From Thermodesulfovibrionales bacterium (GTDB taxonomy: Bacteria > Nitrospirota > Thermodesulfovibrionia > Thermodesulfovibrionales > UBA9159), in the NCBI GenBank assembly GCA_035686305.1, contig DASRZP010000075.1, positions 1 to 41,786 on the forward strand: a stretch of 41,786 nucleotides of DNA, written 5' to 3'. Positions 1 to 7,642 of the stretch are shown piece by piece (the stretch's first letter is position 1; each line of letters begins with the position of its first letter). A program made the position numbers and the translations under genes. The notes beneath the pieces are model-generated. The model had not been told where the DNA came from and did not search any database. It was given only the letters and a program-made list of their open reading frames with translations.

Positions 1-311
1 GAGTGATCTACCGTCGTTTATTGCTGCTGTTCTGTCCAAAGTGCACATTCTCCAAGGAGGTCATATAAGAGGTAAGTAAGAAAATACGCTCTTGACAGGT
101 TTAATACATATCAGTGTAGTGAGTCCAACGCTTCTTTACATATGTTTGACTGCATTTGGTGTCATTCCCGCGTAGGCGGGAATCCAGGCGCCCTTGTTTT
201 CCAAAGAAAATGGATTCCCGATTACTACTTCGGGAATGACGGGCAAGGAACTTTACGACGTTTCTTATGTAAAGGGACTTCTGAATCATTACACTAGATC
301 TTCGACTCATC
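1..311. other. gene-poor flank, no supported gene
   Basis: No convincing complete gene lies here. A short open frame runs from the window edge to a TAA at 77-79 (plus strand) and could be the last 25 codons of a gene starting outside the window; this is too short to judge. A sigma70-like pair TTGACA (92-97) and TGTAGT (115-120), 17 nt apart, points rightward but leads into nothing recognisable. The rest is the inverted repeat at 161-240, followed by AT-rich sequence and the terminator of the leftward cytochrome operon. Confidence 0.5.
161..240. repeat. REP-like paired inverted repeat, copy 1
   Basis: GTCATTCCCG opens the element and CGGGAATGAC closes it, with a second pair (CGGGAATCCA and TGGATTCCCG) inside. 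The element therefore folds as two short hairpins or as one long imperfect stem. A related copy with the same arms lies at 35146-35211. Elements of this look are scattered in the intergenic DNA of many proteobacterial and Nitrospirota-like genomes. No coding capacity is seen, and no transposase is nearby. Confidence 0.75.
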
Positions 312-346
312 AAAAGAGAAGGCCCCGGATCTTCCGGGGCCTTCTC
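312..346 (-). terminator. intrinsic terminator of the cytochrome operon
   Basis: A perfect 14-bp stem (316-329 with 333-346) with a 3-nt loop is followed on the minus strand by TTTT (complement of 312-315). It lies 20 bp after the stop codon of the haem lipoprotein gene, where the end of the leftward operon is expected. Confidence 0.85.
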
Positions 347-366
347 GCTCGACACAGAATGAGCAG

Positions 367-2514
367 TTACTGACCAGGGCCATAGACCGTTGCCGGTCTT
401 GTCCCCGCGGGCCTTGTTGCGCCGGCAAGGGGAGAGCCGTTCAGATCGGCGTAGGAATCGAGGAGCAGCTGGATGCAGTACTTGTAGTTGTGAACAGCTG
501 CCGAGGCGTTCGGTACAAGAAGCTGAGAGGTCGCAGCAGAGGGAAGCCCCTTGACAATGAACTGGAGATTAAAGGTTGCCTTGTAGGCAGGAGGGGTCCA
601 GGCCGTGAAGGCATTTGCAGATGTATGGGGCAGGCCGGCCTTGAAGGCATAGGGGTAATTGAGGTCATCGTACTCGATTCCCTTCGTCTTGAGCAGGGCG
701 ACGAGCTTGTTTTCGAGGGACTGGATGGATTGAGCGATGGAAAGCGTCTGTCCATTCGGATCTCCGGTATAGTTGTTGGTATCGAAATTCGCACGATAGG
801 TGTCAACGTCAGGAGAGGCCGTCCCTGATTCCGCAGCTACGGCATTGAAGCTGCCGTGACAGGATGAGGTATTGCAACTCACCACATTCGGGTTCCATGA
901 ATGGCCGCCGTTCTTGTTATCAGCGGTAGGATTACTCATATGGCAGGTTATGCAATTTGCGGTCTGATGGGCCTCATTGACGCTGTAAGACTTGCCGGTG
1001 TATTCGTAGGCGTTCGCGCCCCACAGCATCGCGCCGGTACCAAGATAATGGGGATTGAAAAAGCTTCCGGTGATGGTCTTGCCAGGAGCGAGTTTTGTCT
1101 TGTACAGCGTATAGCCGCTCTCCCTTCCCTGATGGCAGTAAACGCAGATAGTCGCATTCTTCGTCTTGTCGAGGGGAACGGGCTGAGTGTCGAGGAATAC
1201 ATTCCCTGTGATCGTGACGCTGCTTGTAGAATAGTTCGTCATGATTACCGGCTGACGGGTATTCTTGCTCTGCGTCCCGACATTGGTATGGGGATCGTGG
1301 CAGGTCACACAGGTTACCGGCTCATCACCAAAGACCACTGGCGCAGAAGACGTACCTTGAACATTATCCTGGTATGCTATCGAAGTGAGGCCGTTATGGC
1401 ATTTGTAGCAAGGGAAATTGTCATTGCTGCCGACACCGACGGGTACCGCTGCGTTCTGCTTCGTGCTTGCAGTGGCTCCCTTTTGCCCGCCTCCACCGGT
1501 ATTGCTCCCCAGCGCCATATCATAGGGCCAGAGGCTCTGGTGACCGGCATCTGCAGTCGTGTAGTTTTTCCCCGTATTCGGATTCACATACGCCGTCGGA
1601 TTGGCTGAGAATTCGGCAAAGGCAGGGGCATTGCGTTCGCCATGGGCCGAACCTCGCCACTGGGTATAGATGTCCTGCTGATGAGTCGGGCCTCCACTGT
1701 TCAGATAGTTCCCCCTGGTATGACATGGGGAACAGACCCGTTCGGCGCCCAGTTCGTTATTCGTTCCGACGACCCTTGTGATGTCGACGGTGCCGTCAGC
1801 CTGGACTGCCCCGTTTGGCTGAAAGATGAAGCCGGCAAAGGGAGACCCGGTCTTGCTCTGTGCGCCCGTAGAATCTACGACGTAGTTGCGAAAGACAGGG
1901 TATCCTACCGGTGCGCTTCTCTGGGGAACAGACACCTTAAACTCCGGCTCATGGGCATTATGGCAGGACGCACAGGAGACTGTCGGGTTCGGCAGGTTGT
2001 TCGGATCCGGTTTGGCAAGAGAGCCGTCACTGTTGAAAACGAAACGCTGGCTCGAGTTGTGGCAGACAGAACATTCCTGGATATGCTGGGGTGTGCTGAC
2101 AGGAGTAGGAATCTGCGAGAAGGTGCTGTCCGGTATCTTGTTCGCATTGGCATGCGCTGTCGCATTGAATCCGGTGAAGCCGTGACAGGCATTGCACTGG
2201 TCAGCCTGAGGGTTGGGGAAAGGTATGGGACCGACTCCCCAGTGCAGGCTCGCGGGACCGTGGCAGTTCTCGCACTGAACGTTGCCGTCAGTGGTGTGGG
2301 TGGTCGCTGCCCAAGCAGGCGCGATCTGCGTTCCCGTGACATCTACGGTCGTCGCATGACAGGTATTGGTACAGCTTTCCGAGCCGACTTTTGTTGCGGT
2401 CTCGAGGGGCGGCTGCGGGCCTGCTTCCTTTGTGCCGCTCCCGCAACCAGCGAGGAAAAACAATGCCACGAGTAACAATGCTGAACAGACTAGGACCCGA
2501 GATCTCTTGGTCAT
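367..2514 (-). CDS. outer-membrane multihaem c-type cytochrome lipoprotein
   Basis: Protein of 715 residues. The start at 2514 is chosen over an in-frame ATG 21 codons earlier because AAAGGAGGT sits just before it and the product then begins with a clean lipoprotein signal (basic n-region, hydrophobic core, LAGC lipobox with Cys24). Nine canonical CXXCH haem sites are visible. In addition there is CX3CH (Cys48-Cys52-His53) near the N-terminus and CX4CH near residue 550, so up to eleven haems are possible. Many extra His residues could be distal ligands. It is the last gene of a barrel, periplasmic cytochrome, lipoprotein cytochrome operon. This architecture matches porin-cytochrome conduits, in which the lipoprotein sits on the outer face and passes electrons to external acceptors. 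The acceptor cannot be read from the sequence. The multihaem lipoprotein call is firm; surface exposure is inferred. Confidence 0.9.
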   Translation of the reverse strand: MTKRSRVLVCSALLLVALFFLAGCGSGTKEAGPQPPLETATKVGSESCTNTCHATTVDVTGTQIAPAWAATTHTTDGNVQCENCHGPASLHWGVGPIPFPNPQADQCNACHGFTGFNATAHANANKIPDSTFSQIPTPVSTPQHIQECSVCHNSSQRFVFNSDGSLAKPDPNNLPNPTVSCASCHNAHEPEFKVSVPQRSAPVGYPVFRNYVVDSTGAQSKTGSPFAGFIFQPNGAVQADGTVDITRVVGTNNELGAERVCSPCHTRGNYLNSGGPTHQQDIYTQWRGSAHGERNAPAFAEFSANPTAYVNPNTGKNYTTADAGHQSLWPYDMALGSNTGGGGQKGATASTKQNAAVPVGVGSNDNFPCYKCHNGLTSIAYQDNVQGTSSAPVVFGDEPVTCVTCHDPHTNVGTQSKNTRQPVIMTNYSTSSVTITGNVFLDTQPVPLDKTKNATICVYCHQGRESGYTLYKTKLAPGKTITGSFFNPHYLGTGAMLWGANAYEYTGKSYSVNEAHQTANCITCHMSNPTADNKNGGHSWNPNVVSCNTSSCHGSFNAVAAESGTASPDVDTYRANFDTNNYTGDPNGQTLSIAQSIQSLENKLVALLKTKGIEYDDLNYPYAFKAGLPHTSANAFTAWTPPAYKATFNLQFIVKGLPSAATSQLLVPNASAAVHNYKYCIQLLLDSYADLNGSPLAGATRPAGTRPATVYGPGQ

Positions 2515-2577
2515 TCCTACCTCCTTTTGTAACATTGGCAGCATAGTATCTTTACCTCCTTCAGAAGTTATTATCAT

Positions 2578-3354
2578 TTAAGGCACCGTCAGATGACATT
2601 TGAGGCATGTCTGGTTCTCGTTGGCACTCCCGAGCCTCCCTTTGCTCCGGTACCAATTTCTCGGGTGAGGGTTGACCCTGAGGCCGCTCACGGCGCTGTG
2701 GCACTTCAGGCATACCTGCCCGTCGGAATGGCAGGACTGACAAGAAGTGAGGTTTTTTCTCGCTTCCCTTGCATGTTCTGCAGACCACCGATTCACAGGC
2801 ACGAGGCTGTTGGGGTGACATGTCGGACACTGGGCAGTGTTGAAAACAGAATGGTTCGGGCCACCCTGCTTGACATCGATGTCGGAAAAGCCCCTTCTAT
2901 GAGACAAAACCATCAAATCATTGGGATTGAATTTGTTGTGGCATGCCTGACAGAAGGCCTTTGCATCGTGGCAGCGATAGCAGCCCCTGCCGGGGTCATC
3001 AGCAGCTTTTATCGGATGGATTTCTTTCCAGTCGGTGCGGTGGGATTTCGGCATGTAATCGGCTCCAAATGTGGAGACATGGAGATCAGCGTCTATGCCT
3101 CCTCCCTGGTGACAGTCGAGACAGAAAGACTGCTGGTGGCAGTCCTTGCAGTTGTTCGGATATTTCTCGGCATACAGCCGGTGCTCCTTCACCCATAACG
3201 GGCCATGGTTGGGAGTGACGTTGTTGAGCGTATGGCACTCGTTGCAGGCCTTGATCTCCATCCCTGTTGAGTAATCGGTATGCCTGGTGACCGACCAGGC
3301 GAGAGAACTGTACAGGAGAGAGAGAGCTATGAAGATGAATATCTTTTTTGTCAC
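2578..3354 (-). CDS. periplasmic nonahaem c-type cytochrome
   Basis: 258 residues with a GTG start; AAAGGAGG lies 5-6 nt before it. An N-terminal signal peptide (about residues 1-21, ending near AWS) sends it to the periplasm, and there is no lipobox. Nine CXXCH motifs are present, several in close pairs (CKDCH/CLDCH, CYRCH/CQACH, CQSCH/CLKCH), about one haem per 28 residues. Such packing is typical of wire-like periplasmic electron carriers. It lies 15 bp after the barrel gene and 63 bp before the lipoprotein cytochrome gene, so the three are almost certainly cotranscribed. By position it would be the component that plugs the barrel from the periplasmic side, like MtrA or the Geobacter Oma proteins. 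No specific orthologue is claimed. Confidence 0.9.
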   Translation of the reverse strand: MTKKIFIFIALSLLYSSLAWSVTRHTDYSTGMEIKACNECHTLNNVTPNHGPLWVKEHRLYAEKYPNNCKDCHQQSFCLDCHQGGGIDADLHVSTFGADYMPKSHRTDWKEIHPIKAADDPGRGCYRCHDAKAFCQACHNKFNPNDLMVLSHRRGFSDIDVKQGGPNHSVFNTAQCPTCHPNSLVPVNRWSAEHAREARKNLTSCQSCHSDGQVCLKCHSAVSGLRVNPHPRNWYRSKGRLGSANENQTCLKCHLTVP

Positions 3355-3369
3355 ACTTTCCTCCTTTCT

Positions 3370-4596
3370 CTACAGGTTCCAGTTCAGACTGACCCGTCCC
3401 AGCGTTCTGTTGTTAAAGCTCTCATTGACATCGTCCTCGATCCTGGCGACGAGCGAGAGGTTCTTGTTCAGAATCCACTGGCCGCCTGCCCAGTACCGCC
3501 GGGCGTAACTGTTTCCATCCTGGTCGGGTCTCATGTAGGCGTCATACTGGACACCCGCGGCGAGGAGGAACTTTTTGTTGATCTTATAATCTGCAGTAAC
3601 CTCGAAACCCCACGTTTTTCCGCCGTACCCATCCCGGCGGTCGAAAGAGGCATTAACCGTAAGATTCTTCATCGGGAGGATTTTGGTTCCCACGATAAAG
3701 TTGTTAGCGGTCTCGCTGCCTTCATACGTCTGGCGGGCATAGGAAGCAAAGGGTGTTAACGGCACGTTGTCGAAACTGTATTCGGCACGCACGAGGTATT
3801 CACGGTATTGGTCGACGGCGAAGACACTGTAAATCGACGTGGAATCAAAGGTCGGGAATGACTGATAGAATTCTCCCTTGATCATGAGATTGCTCATGGG
3901 GAAGATGTCGACCCCTACCGTTGCCTCATCGAAGACCTTTGAGAGTCTGTCGTATCTCACTTCCGCGTATGGACTGAGATACCGGTAAGAGTATCTGAAG
4001 TTCAAACCGAATTCTTCCCGGGCGACGTACCAGTCATCGTATTTCCTCACGTAGCTGATTCCGAGCTGCGTTGCCTTGATACCTTCCAGGTGAACGTCGA
4101 CCCCGACAAAGTAATTTCCGAGGCGGGACTGCTCCGAGTCGAGGCTGAACACGACGTCTCTGCCGCCGGCCAGGGTGATTCCAACAGGGCCGAGCTTATG
4201 GACTGAGAGTGTTGCCCCGTCCATGAGCGATGAGCCCGCAGAGAAGTTCACATACTGTCTCCCGAGCCGCAACGAAGTGTTTTCAATAGGGAGGACGACG
4301 TCGAGGTAAAGGTAGTAAAGTCTCCCCTGGAGACCATTCTCCCGGATCGCCCCGCTGTCAAAGGCATCGGTGAGCCTTCCGTATCCCGCGAGTGCGATCT
4401 TTGAATTTTCGGGATTGTAGCTCAACCTCAGGTACTGAGCGAGAATAGCCTGGCTCCTGTCCAAGTCATCAACACCCCACAAAAACTGTGTCGATGAAGT
4501 CATCTTGAACGGTTCTGCCGACGCTGCCGTGGCGACGATGAAACAGAGGAGCATGCTACAGGCAAACAAAAGGGACCATCGAAGAACTTCCCTCAT
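3370..4596 (-). CDS. outer-membrane beta-barrel (porin-like) of the cytochrome conduit
   Basis: 408 residues; ATG preceded by AAAGGAGG. A signal peptide (about 1-27, ending ATAASA) precedes a mature part made of alternating hydrophobic and polar residues with many aromatic girdle residues (runs such as RLYYLYLDV, NFRYSYRYLSPYAEVRY, YWAGGQWIL), typical of transmembrane beta-strands. The protein ends in NWNL rather than the usual terminal Phe, a mild oddity. No enzyme motif is seen. It is first in the operon, directly ahead of two multihaem cytochromes, the layout of Geobacter-type porin-cytochrome clusters. The barrel call is strong; that it sheathes the nonahaem protein is inferred from gene context. 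It could alternatively be an ordinary porin cotranscribed with cytochromes. Confidence 0.85.
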   Translation of the reverse strand: MREVLRWSLLFACSMLLCFIVATAASAEPFKMTSSTQFLWGVDDLDRSQAILAQYLRLSYNPENSKIALAGYGRLTDAFDSGAIRENGLQGRLYYLYLDVVLPIENTSLRLGRQYVNFSAGSSLMDGATLSVHKLGPVGITLAGGRDVVFSLDSEQSRLGNYFVGVDVHLEGIKATQLGISYVRKYDDWYVAREEFGLNFRYSYRYLSPYAEVRYDRLSKVFDEATVGVDIFPMSNLMIKGEFYQSFPTFDSTSIYSVFAVDQYREYLVRAEYSFDNVPLTPFASYARQTYEGSETANNFIVGTKILPMKNLTVNASFDRRDGYGGKTWGFEVTADYKINKKFLLAAGVQYDAYMRPDQDGNSYARRYWAGGQWILNKNLSLVARIEDDVNESFNNRTLGRVSLNWNL

Positions 4597-4635
4597 CTAC
4601 GACCTCCTTTCGTGGCTTCGTTTGTCTTATCTAAT

Positions 4636-4749
4636 CTAAGCGTCCGCCAATATGCGTCTTGCCTCCTTTATGTCTCCGTAGACTCCGTGCGTCACTTTCA
4701 GATGACCACTCAGTCTTGAAATATCTGCTTCAACCAGCCGGGTGGCCAT
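4636..4749 (-). CDS. possible 37-residue small ORF in the conduit operon leader
   Basis: An ATG at 4749 opens 37 codons ending in TAG, entirely inside the leader between the operon promoter and the barrel start. The product is amphipathic (MATRLVEADISRLS, then GDIKEARRILADA near the end) and its codons resemble those of the neighbouring genes. Against it: no Shine-Dalgarno sequence is visible, and the predicted transcription start is only about 10 nt upstream. The frame stays open eight codons further upstream without an ATG, so it could also be a remnant of an older gene. No family is recognised. Confidence 0.3.
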   Translation of the reverse strand: MATRLVEADISRLSGHLKVTHGVYGDIKEARRILADA

Positions 4750-4765
4750 TTTTAGAATTCTTTGG

Positions 4766-4794
4766 ATAATATCTTAGAGAACATCATCTGTCAA
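4766..4794 (-). promoter_or_regulatory. sigma70-type promoter of the porin-cytochrome operon
   Basis: On the minus strand TTGACA (4794-4789) and TATTAT (4771-4766) are separated by 17 nt, one mismatch from consensus overall. Transcription would start near 4759, giving a leader of about 160 nt before the barrel start. No GEMM (c-di-GMP or cAMP-GMP) riboswitch core such as CGCAAAGC is present in this leader. The rest of the 4597-4942 gap shows nothing else recognisable. Confidence 0.65.
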
Positions 4795-4942
4795 CACTTT
4801 TTTCTGAAATCTATCGCATCTCTCTATTTGCCGTCCCGAATCTGAGGAACTTTATGAGGGTCGGTCAGGCGGGGCGTTGTTACGTGGAGGCGCTCATCGG
4901 TGCAGGGGCATTTGTCCCGCAGTTATGGTAATATGCCTGCAT

Positions 4943-5563
4943 ATGGATGAGCTTTCGAAGGAGTACGTGATCTCCTTTTTTGAAAAGACCTTGGCCATGC
5001 ATGGCGACAGGCCTGAGAGCGTGGGATGGAATGCAAGGGGACAGCCACTCCATTACGAGGCGCTTCTTGATATCGGAAACATCGAAGGTGCAAAGATTCT
5101 CGACTTCGGATGCGGCAGGGGAGATTTTTACCGGTTTCTTAAGGACAGGAATATCTCGGTAGATTATACGGGTCTTGACATCAACGAGAGAATGATCTCT
5201 CTGGCGAGAGAAAAATTCCCTGAATGCAGGTTTGGTGTTCTTGACAGTGAAAAGAACGAGCTCACTGAAGAGTTTGACTACATCTTTCTCTGCGGCGTAT
5301 TCAATCTCAAGGTCCAGGGACTTGACGAGACGATCAAGGAGACCATCGAAAGACTTTTTCGCCGGACCAGAATAGCCCTGGCCTTCAATGCGCTCTCAGC
5401 TCATAATCCGAGAAAGGATTGTGCCCTGCACTATATCTTTCCCGAGGAGATTTTTCAATTTGCCGTGAAAAACCTTTCCCCGACCGTTTCGCTCAGACAT
5501 GACAGAATGGCCTATGATTTTGTGATCTTTGTTTACAGGGAGATCAACGGCTTTTCCGTCTGA
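4943..5563 (+). CDS. class I SAM-dependent methyltransferase, substrate unknown
   Basis: 206 residues from the ATG at 4943 (MDELSKEY). Alternatives at 4925 (ATG) and 4877 (TTG) exist and none has a clear ribosome site; 4943 gives the most natural N-terminus. A Rossmann fold is shown by motif I ILDFGCGRGDF (SAM-binding glycines), an acidic residue at the end of the next strand (TGLDIN), and a later strand FDYIFLCGVFNL in the motif IV position. This resembles methyltransferase_11/25-type small-molecule enzymes. It stands alone, divergent from the cytochrome operon and convergent with the lipoprotein gene, so context gives no substrate. Confidence 0.8.
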   Translation: MDELSKEYVISFFEKTLAMHGDRPESVGWNARGQPLHYEALLDIGNIEGAKILDFGCGRGDFYRFLKDRNISVDYTGLDINERMISLAREKFPECRFGVLDSEKNELTEEFDYIFLCGVFNLKVQGLDETIKETIERLFRRTRIALAFNALSAHNPRKDCALHYIFPEEIFQFAVKNLSPTVSLRHDRMAYDFVIFVYREINGFSV

Positions 5564-5584
5564 GCATGATTCGTTCAGTTCAGA

Positions 5585-6178
5585 TCACTTGACCTGTTTC
5601 CTTTTCTCCTCCATCTGAACGTCAAGGGCCTTCAGTTGATCGACCGTCTCTCTCAGTTCTCTGTTCTCTTTTTCTTTCTTCTTCTCGGCTTCTCGCAGCT
5701 CTTTTTCTGACTCTCTTAGTTCTCTATTCTCTTTTTCTCTCTTCTTCTCCGCTTCCTTCAGTTCCTTCTCAGACCTGACGAGGTGATCGATTCTCTGCTT
5801 CAGTCCGTCCATTTCATTCTCCAATTTCCTCAGTTCCCGCAGCAGGGCGAGCCAGTTCGCTATCTCATAATCCTTGACCTTTTCGGGTTTCAGAGAGACA
5901 TAGGTCTCAAGCTCTCTCAGTGCAAGAGAATAATCGGGGGAGGGGTTATTATACGAAGAATAGAGCACGGCAAGCTGAAGGTGTGCCGCGGCGCGTGTCG
6001 AAGGATCGCCGTGGCCTTGCGCTATCCCGTCCAGCCGTCGAATCTCTCCCGCGAATTCGCCTGGCTTTATTGTGGCTTTGAGACTCGTACTTTCTCTCGT
6101 TACGGGGGCACAATGAGAGAGAGCGAGCACTGCGAATGAGATGGCAAATACCACTGTCCTTTTTCTCTTTTCAGTCAC
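5585..6178 (-). CDS. putative lipoprotein with TPR-like segment and repeated coiled coil
   Basis: 197 residues, GTG start; the nearest purine-rich sequence (AAAGG) is about 12 nt upstream. The N-terminus is basic then hydrophobic, with Cys23 in LSHC; His before the Cys is unusual for a lipobox, so lipidation is likely but not certain. Residues about 64-105 look like a tetratricopeptide helical pair. Residues 112-195 are a highly charged coiled coil containing a 21-residue unit repeated almost exactly (136-156 and 157-177). The gene lies 24 bp downstream of the HAMP-GGDEF gene on the same strand, so the two probably form an operon. Such pairs recall envelope lipoproteins that work with a membrane sensor (for example QseG with QseE), but no homology is claimed. 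Confidence 0.75.
   Translation of the reverse strand: MTEKRKRTVVFAISFAVLALSHCAPVTRESTSLKATIKPGEFAGEIRRLDGIAQGHGDPSTRAAAHLQLAVLYSSYNNPSPDYSLALRELETYVSLKPEKVKDYEIANWLALLRELRKLENEMDGLKQRIDHLVRSEKELKEAEKKREKENRELRESEKELREAEKKKEKENRELRETVDQLKALDVQMEEKRKQVK
5648..5773 (-). repeat. 63-bp in-frame tandem duplication
   Basis: Two consecutive 63-bp units encode nearly identical 21-residue coiled-coil segments beginning SEKEL and ending NRELRE. Differences are mostly Lys/Arg swaps. Being a multiple of three, the unit can expand or contract without breaking the frame, changing the length of the coiled-coil stalk. Confidence 0.85.
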
Positions 6179-6202
6179 GACGAAGAATACCTTTCACGTC
6201 TC

Positions 6203-7642
6203 TCAATGCTCCTTCCTCCTCTTGTTGACAACGTAAACACTTCCCGGAAGGTCCTTTGCATATTCCTTCAGCTCGGCAGCGAGTTCGCCCACCTGGATGT
6301 GGCTTGTGAGCTCGAAATCCCTGTTCGTGACTACAGCGATTGAGATCGTCATAAAGGGAAAGCGCGCCTCCTGTCCCTGCCGGGTCTTTCCGTTGATATA
6401 TCCCCTCTCCCTGTCTTCAGGGTCATAAAACTCCGGTATCGTTTTGTCAAAGAGGCCGATGATTGCAGTACATATATCCCGGTACCGGTCAGGGGTCGTG
6501 ATGACGACAAAATCATCTCCGCCGATATGGCCCACAAAGTCATCGCCGGTCCCGCAATCGGCAACTGACTTCTCCACAATCCGTGCGGTCGTTTTCAGGA
6601 CCTCGCTGCCCCTGGCGTATCCGTAGCGATCGTTGAACGCCTTGAAGTCGTCAATATCCAAATGACAAAATGCCAGGGGATCACCCGCTTCAACCCGCTC
6701 GCTGAGCACATTCTCTATCGCGATGTTTCCTGGAAGTCTTGTGAGGGGACTCGCGTCGAGGCACTTCACCTCCATTTGTTTCAGCCTTTTCGCCATATCC
6801 CGAAAGGCATGAAAAAGCTCTCCCAATTCGTCCTGGTTCTTTATCTCAGGAACGGAGTCGAATCTTCCTTCCGAGATTTCCTTTGTAGCGTTCTTCAGAC
6901 TGGACAGAGGGTCCGCAATACTCTTCGTTATCAGAAACGACGCAATTATGCCGGCGAGAATACTGACAACACAGAGTATTGCCGTGACCCTGAAGGCCGT
7001 TGCGCCGATCTGTGAGGTGAGGAGGGTTTTTTCACGCTGGGCACTACGGGCCTTAAGAGAAATCTCTTTGATCAGGCTTATGAGCTCTTCCTGGCGATTT
7101 CTGATTTCCCTGTCGTACCTCACTCCCTGAGGGGAGGAAGGAGGCGCCAAGGAAAGCATGCTCTCCGTAAAGAGATCGCTGTATTCAGCGTGGAGGGTCG
7201 CCAGGCGGTCCAGGGGGACCTCCTGAAGGTCCGGCAGACCGCGTATCCCATTATAGAGATTCTCGAACTCCCTGCTCTTTTCCTTGAAGAGGGCCATGGT
7301 CTCCGGGCTCTTGAGGATGCTGTATCGTCGTGCGTAAAGCTCCTGGGAGAGAAGGACATCGATCATCTTTTCCGACGTTTCTATCAGGGATATATCCGTC
7401 CTTATGACACTTCGGTTAATATCGTTTAGCCGTTCAAGACTCCAGAGGCTGAAGACGGCGACAGCGAGGAGCAGAACATAGAGCGTGAGGTAACCGAGGA
7501 AGAGTTTTCTTGCGATCGTGAGACGGAGAAAGGGGAGAAAGACTCTTGCGAAGGGAGAGCCATCTTCGTCCGATGCGGCGTCAGCATACGGCATCTTCGT
7601 AAGTGTTCTCTTTCCTGAGAAAGGTTCGGCCAAGGGAGTCAC
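6203..7642 (-). CDS. membrane sensor with HAMP and GGDEF domain (possible Hypr-type cyclic dinucleotide synthase)
   Basis: 479 residues from a GTG that directly follows the stop of the isomerase gene; an ATG at 7594 is an alternative start. Order: TM1 about 48-68, helical periplasmic sensor about 70-215, TM2 about 217-238, HAMP about 239-292, GGDEF domain about 295-470. The signature is GGDDF (374-378), with DIDDFKAFND at 329-338. The guanine-contacting Asn is present (Asn337), but the partner nine residues on, Asp in PleD-type enzymes, is Ser346 (GYARGSEVL). Asp-to-Ser at this position is the known marker of Hypr GGDEF enzymes that make cAMP-GMP. The RxxD inhibitory site is missing (TGDD occupies its place). 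It belongs to a GGDEF branch with a LPGN motif at the domain start and a GYINGK insertion. It is cotranscribed with the lipoprotein downstream. Product specificity is untested, and catalytic weakness is also possible. Confidence 0.85.
   Translation of the reverse strand: MTPLAEPFSGKRTLTKMPYADAASDEDGSPFARVFLPFLRLTIARKLFLGYLTLYVLLLAVAVFSLWSLERLNDINRSVIRTDISLIETSEKMIDVLLSQELYARRYSILKSPETMALFKEKSREFENLYNGIRGLPDLQEVPLDRLATLHAEYSDLFTESMLSLAPPSSPQGVRYDREIRNRQEELISLIKEISLKARSAQREKTLLTSQIGATAFRVTAILCVVSILAGIIASFLITKSIADPLSSLKNATKEISEGRFDSVPEIKNQDELGELFHAFRDMAKRLKQMEVKCLDASPLTRLPGNIAIENVLSERVEAGDPLAFCHLDIDDFKAFNDRYGYARGSEVLKTTARIVEKSVADCGTGDDFVGHIGGDDFVVITTPDRYRDICTAIIGLFDKTIPEFYDPEDRERGYINGKTRQGQEARFPFMTISIAVVTNRDFELTSHIQVGELAAELKEYAKDLPGSVYVVNKRRKEH

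Noticed and set aside
901-2475. Long open frames on the plus strand opposite the lipoprotein cytochrome gene
   Set aside because: They are antisense shadows of a gene with clear haem motifs, signal and ribosome site; no start signals or recognisable protein features.
4597-4942. Search for a GEMM riboswitch in the conduit leader
   Set aside because: No CGCAAAGC-type core and no matching helices were found on the minus strand, so the link between the GGDEF protein and the conduit stays hypothetical.
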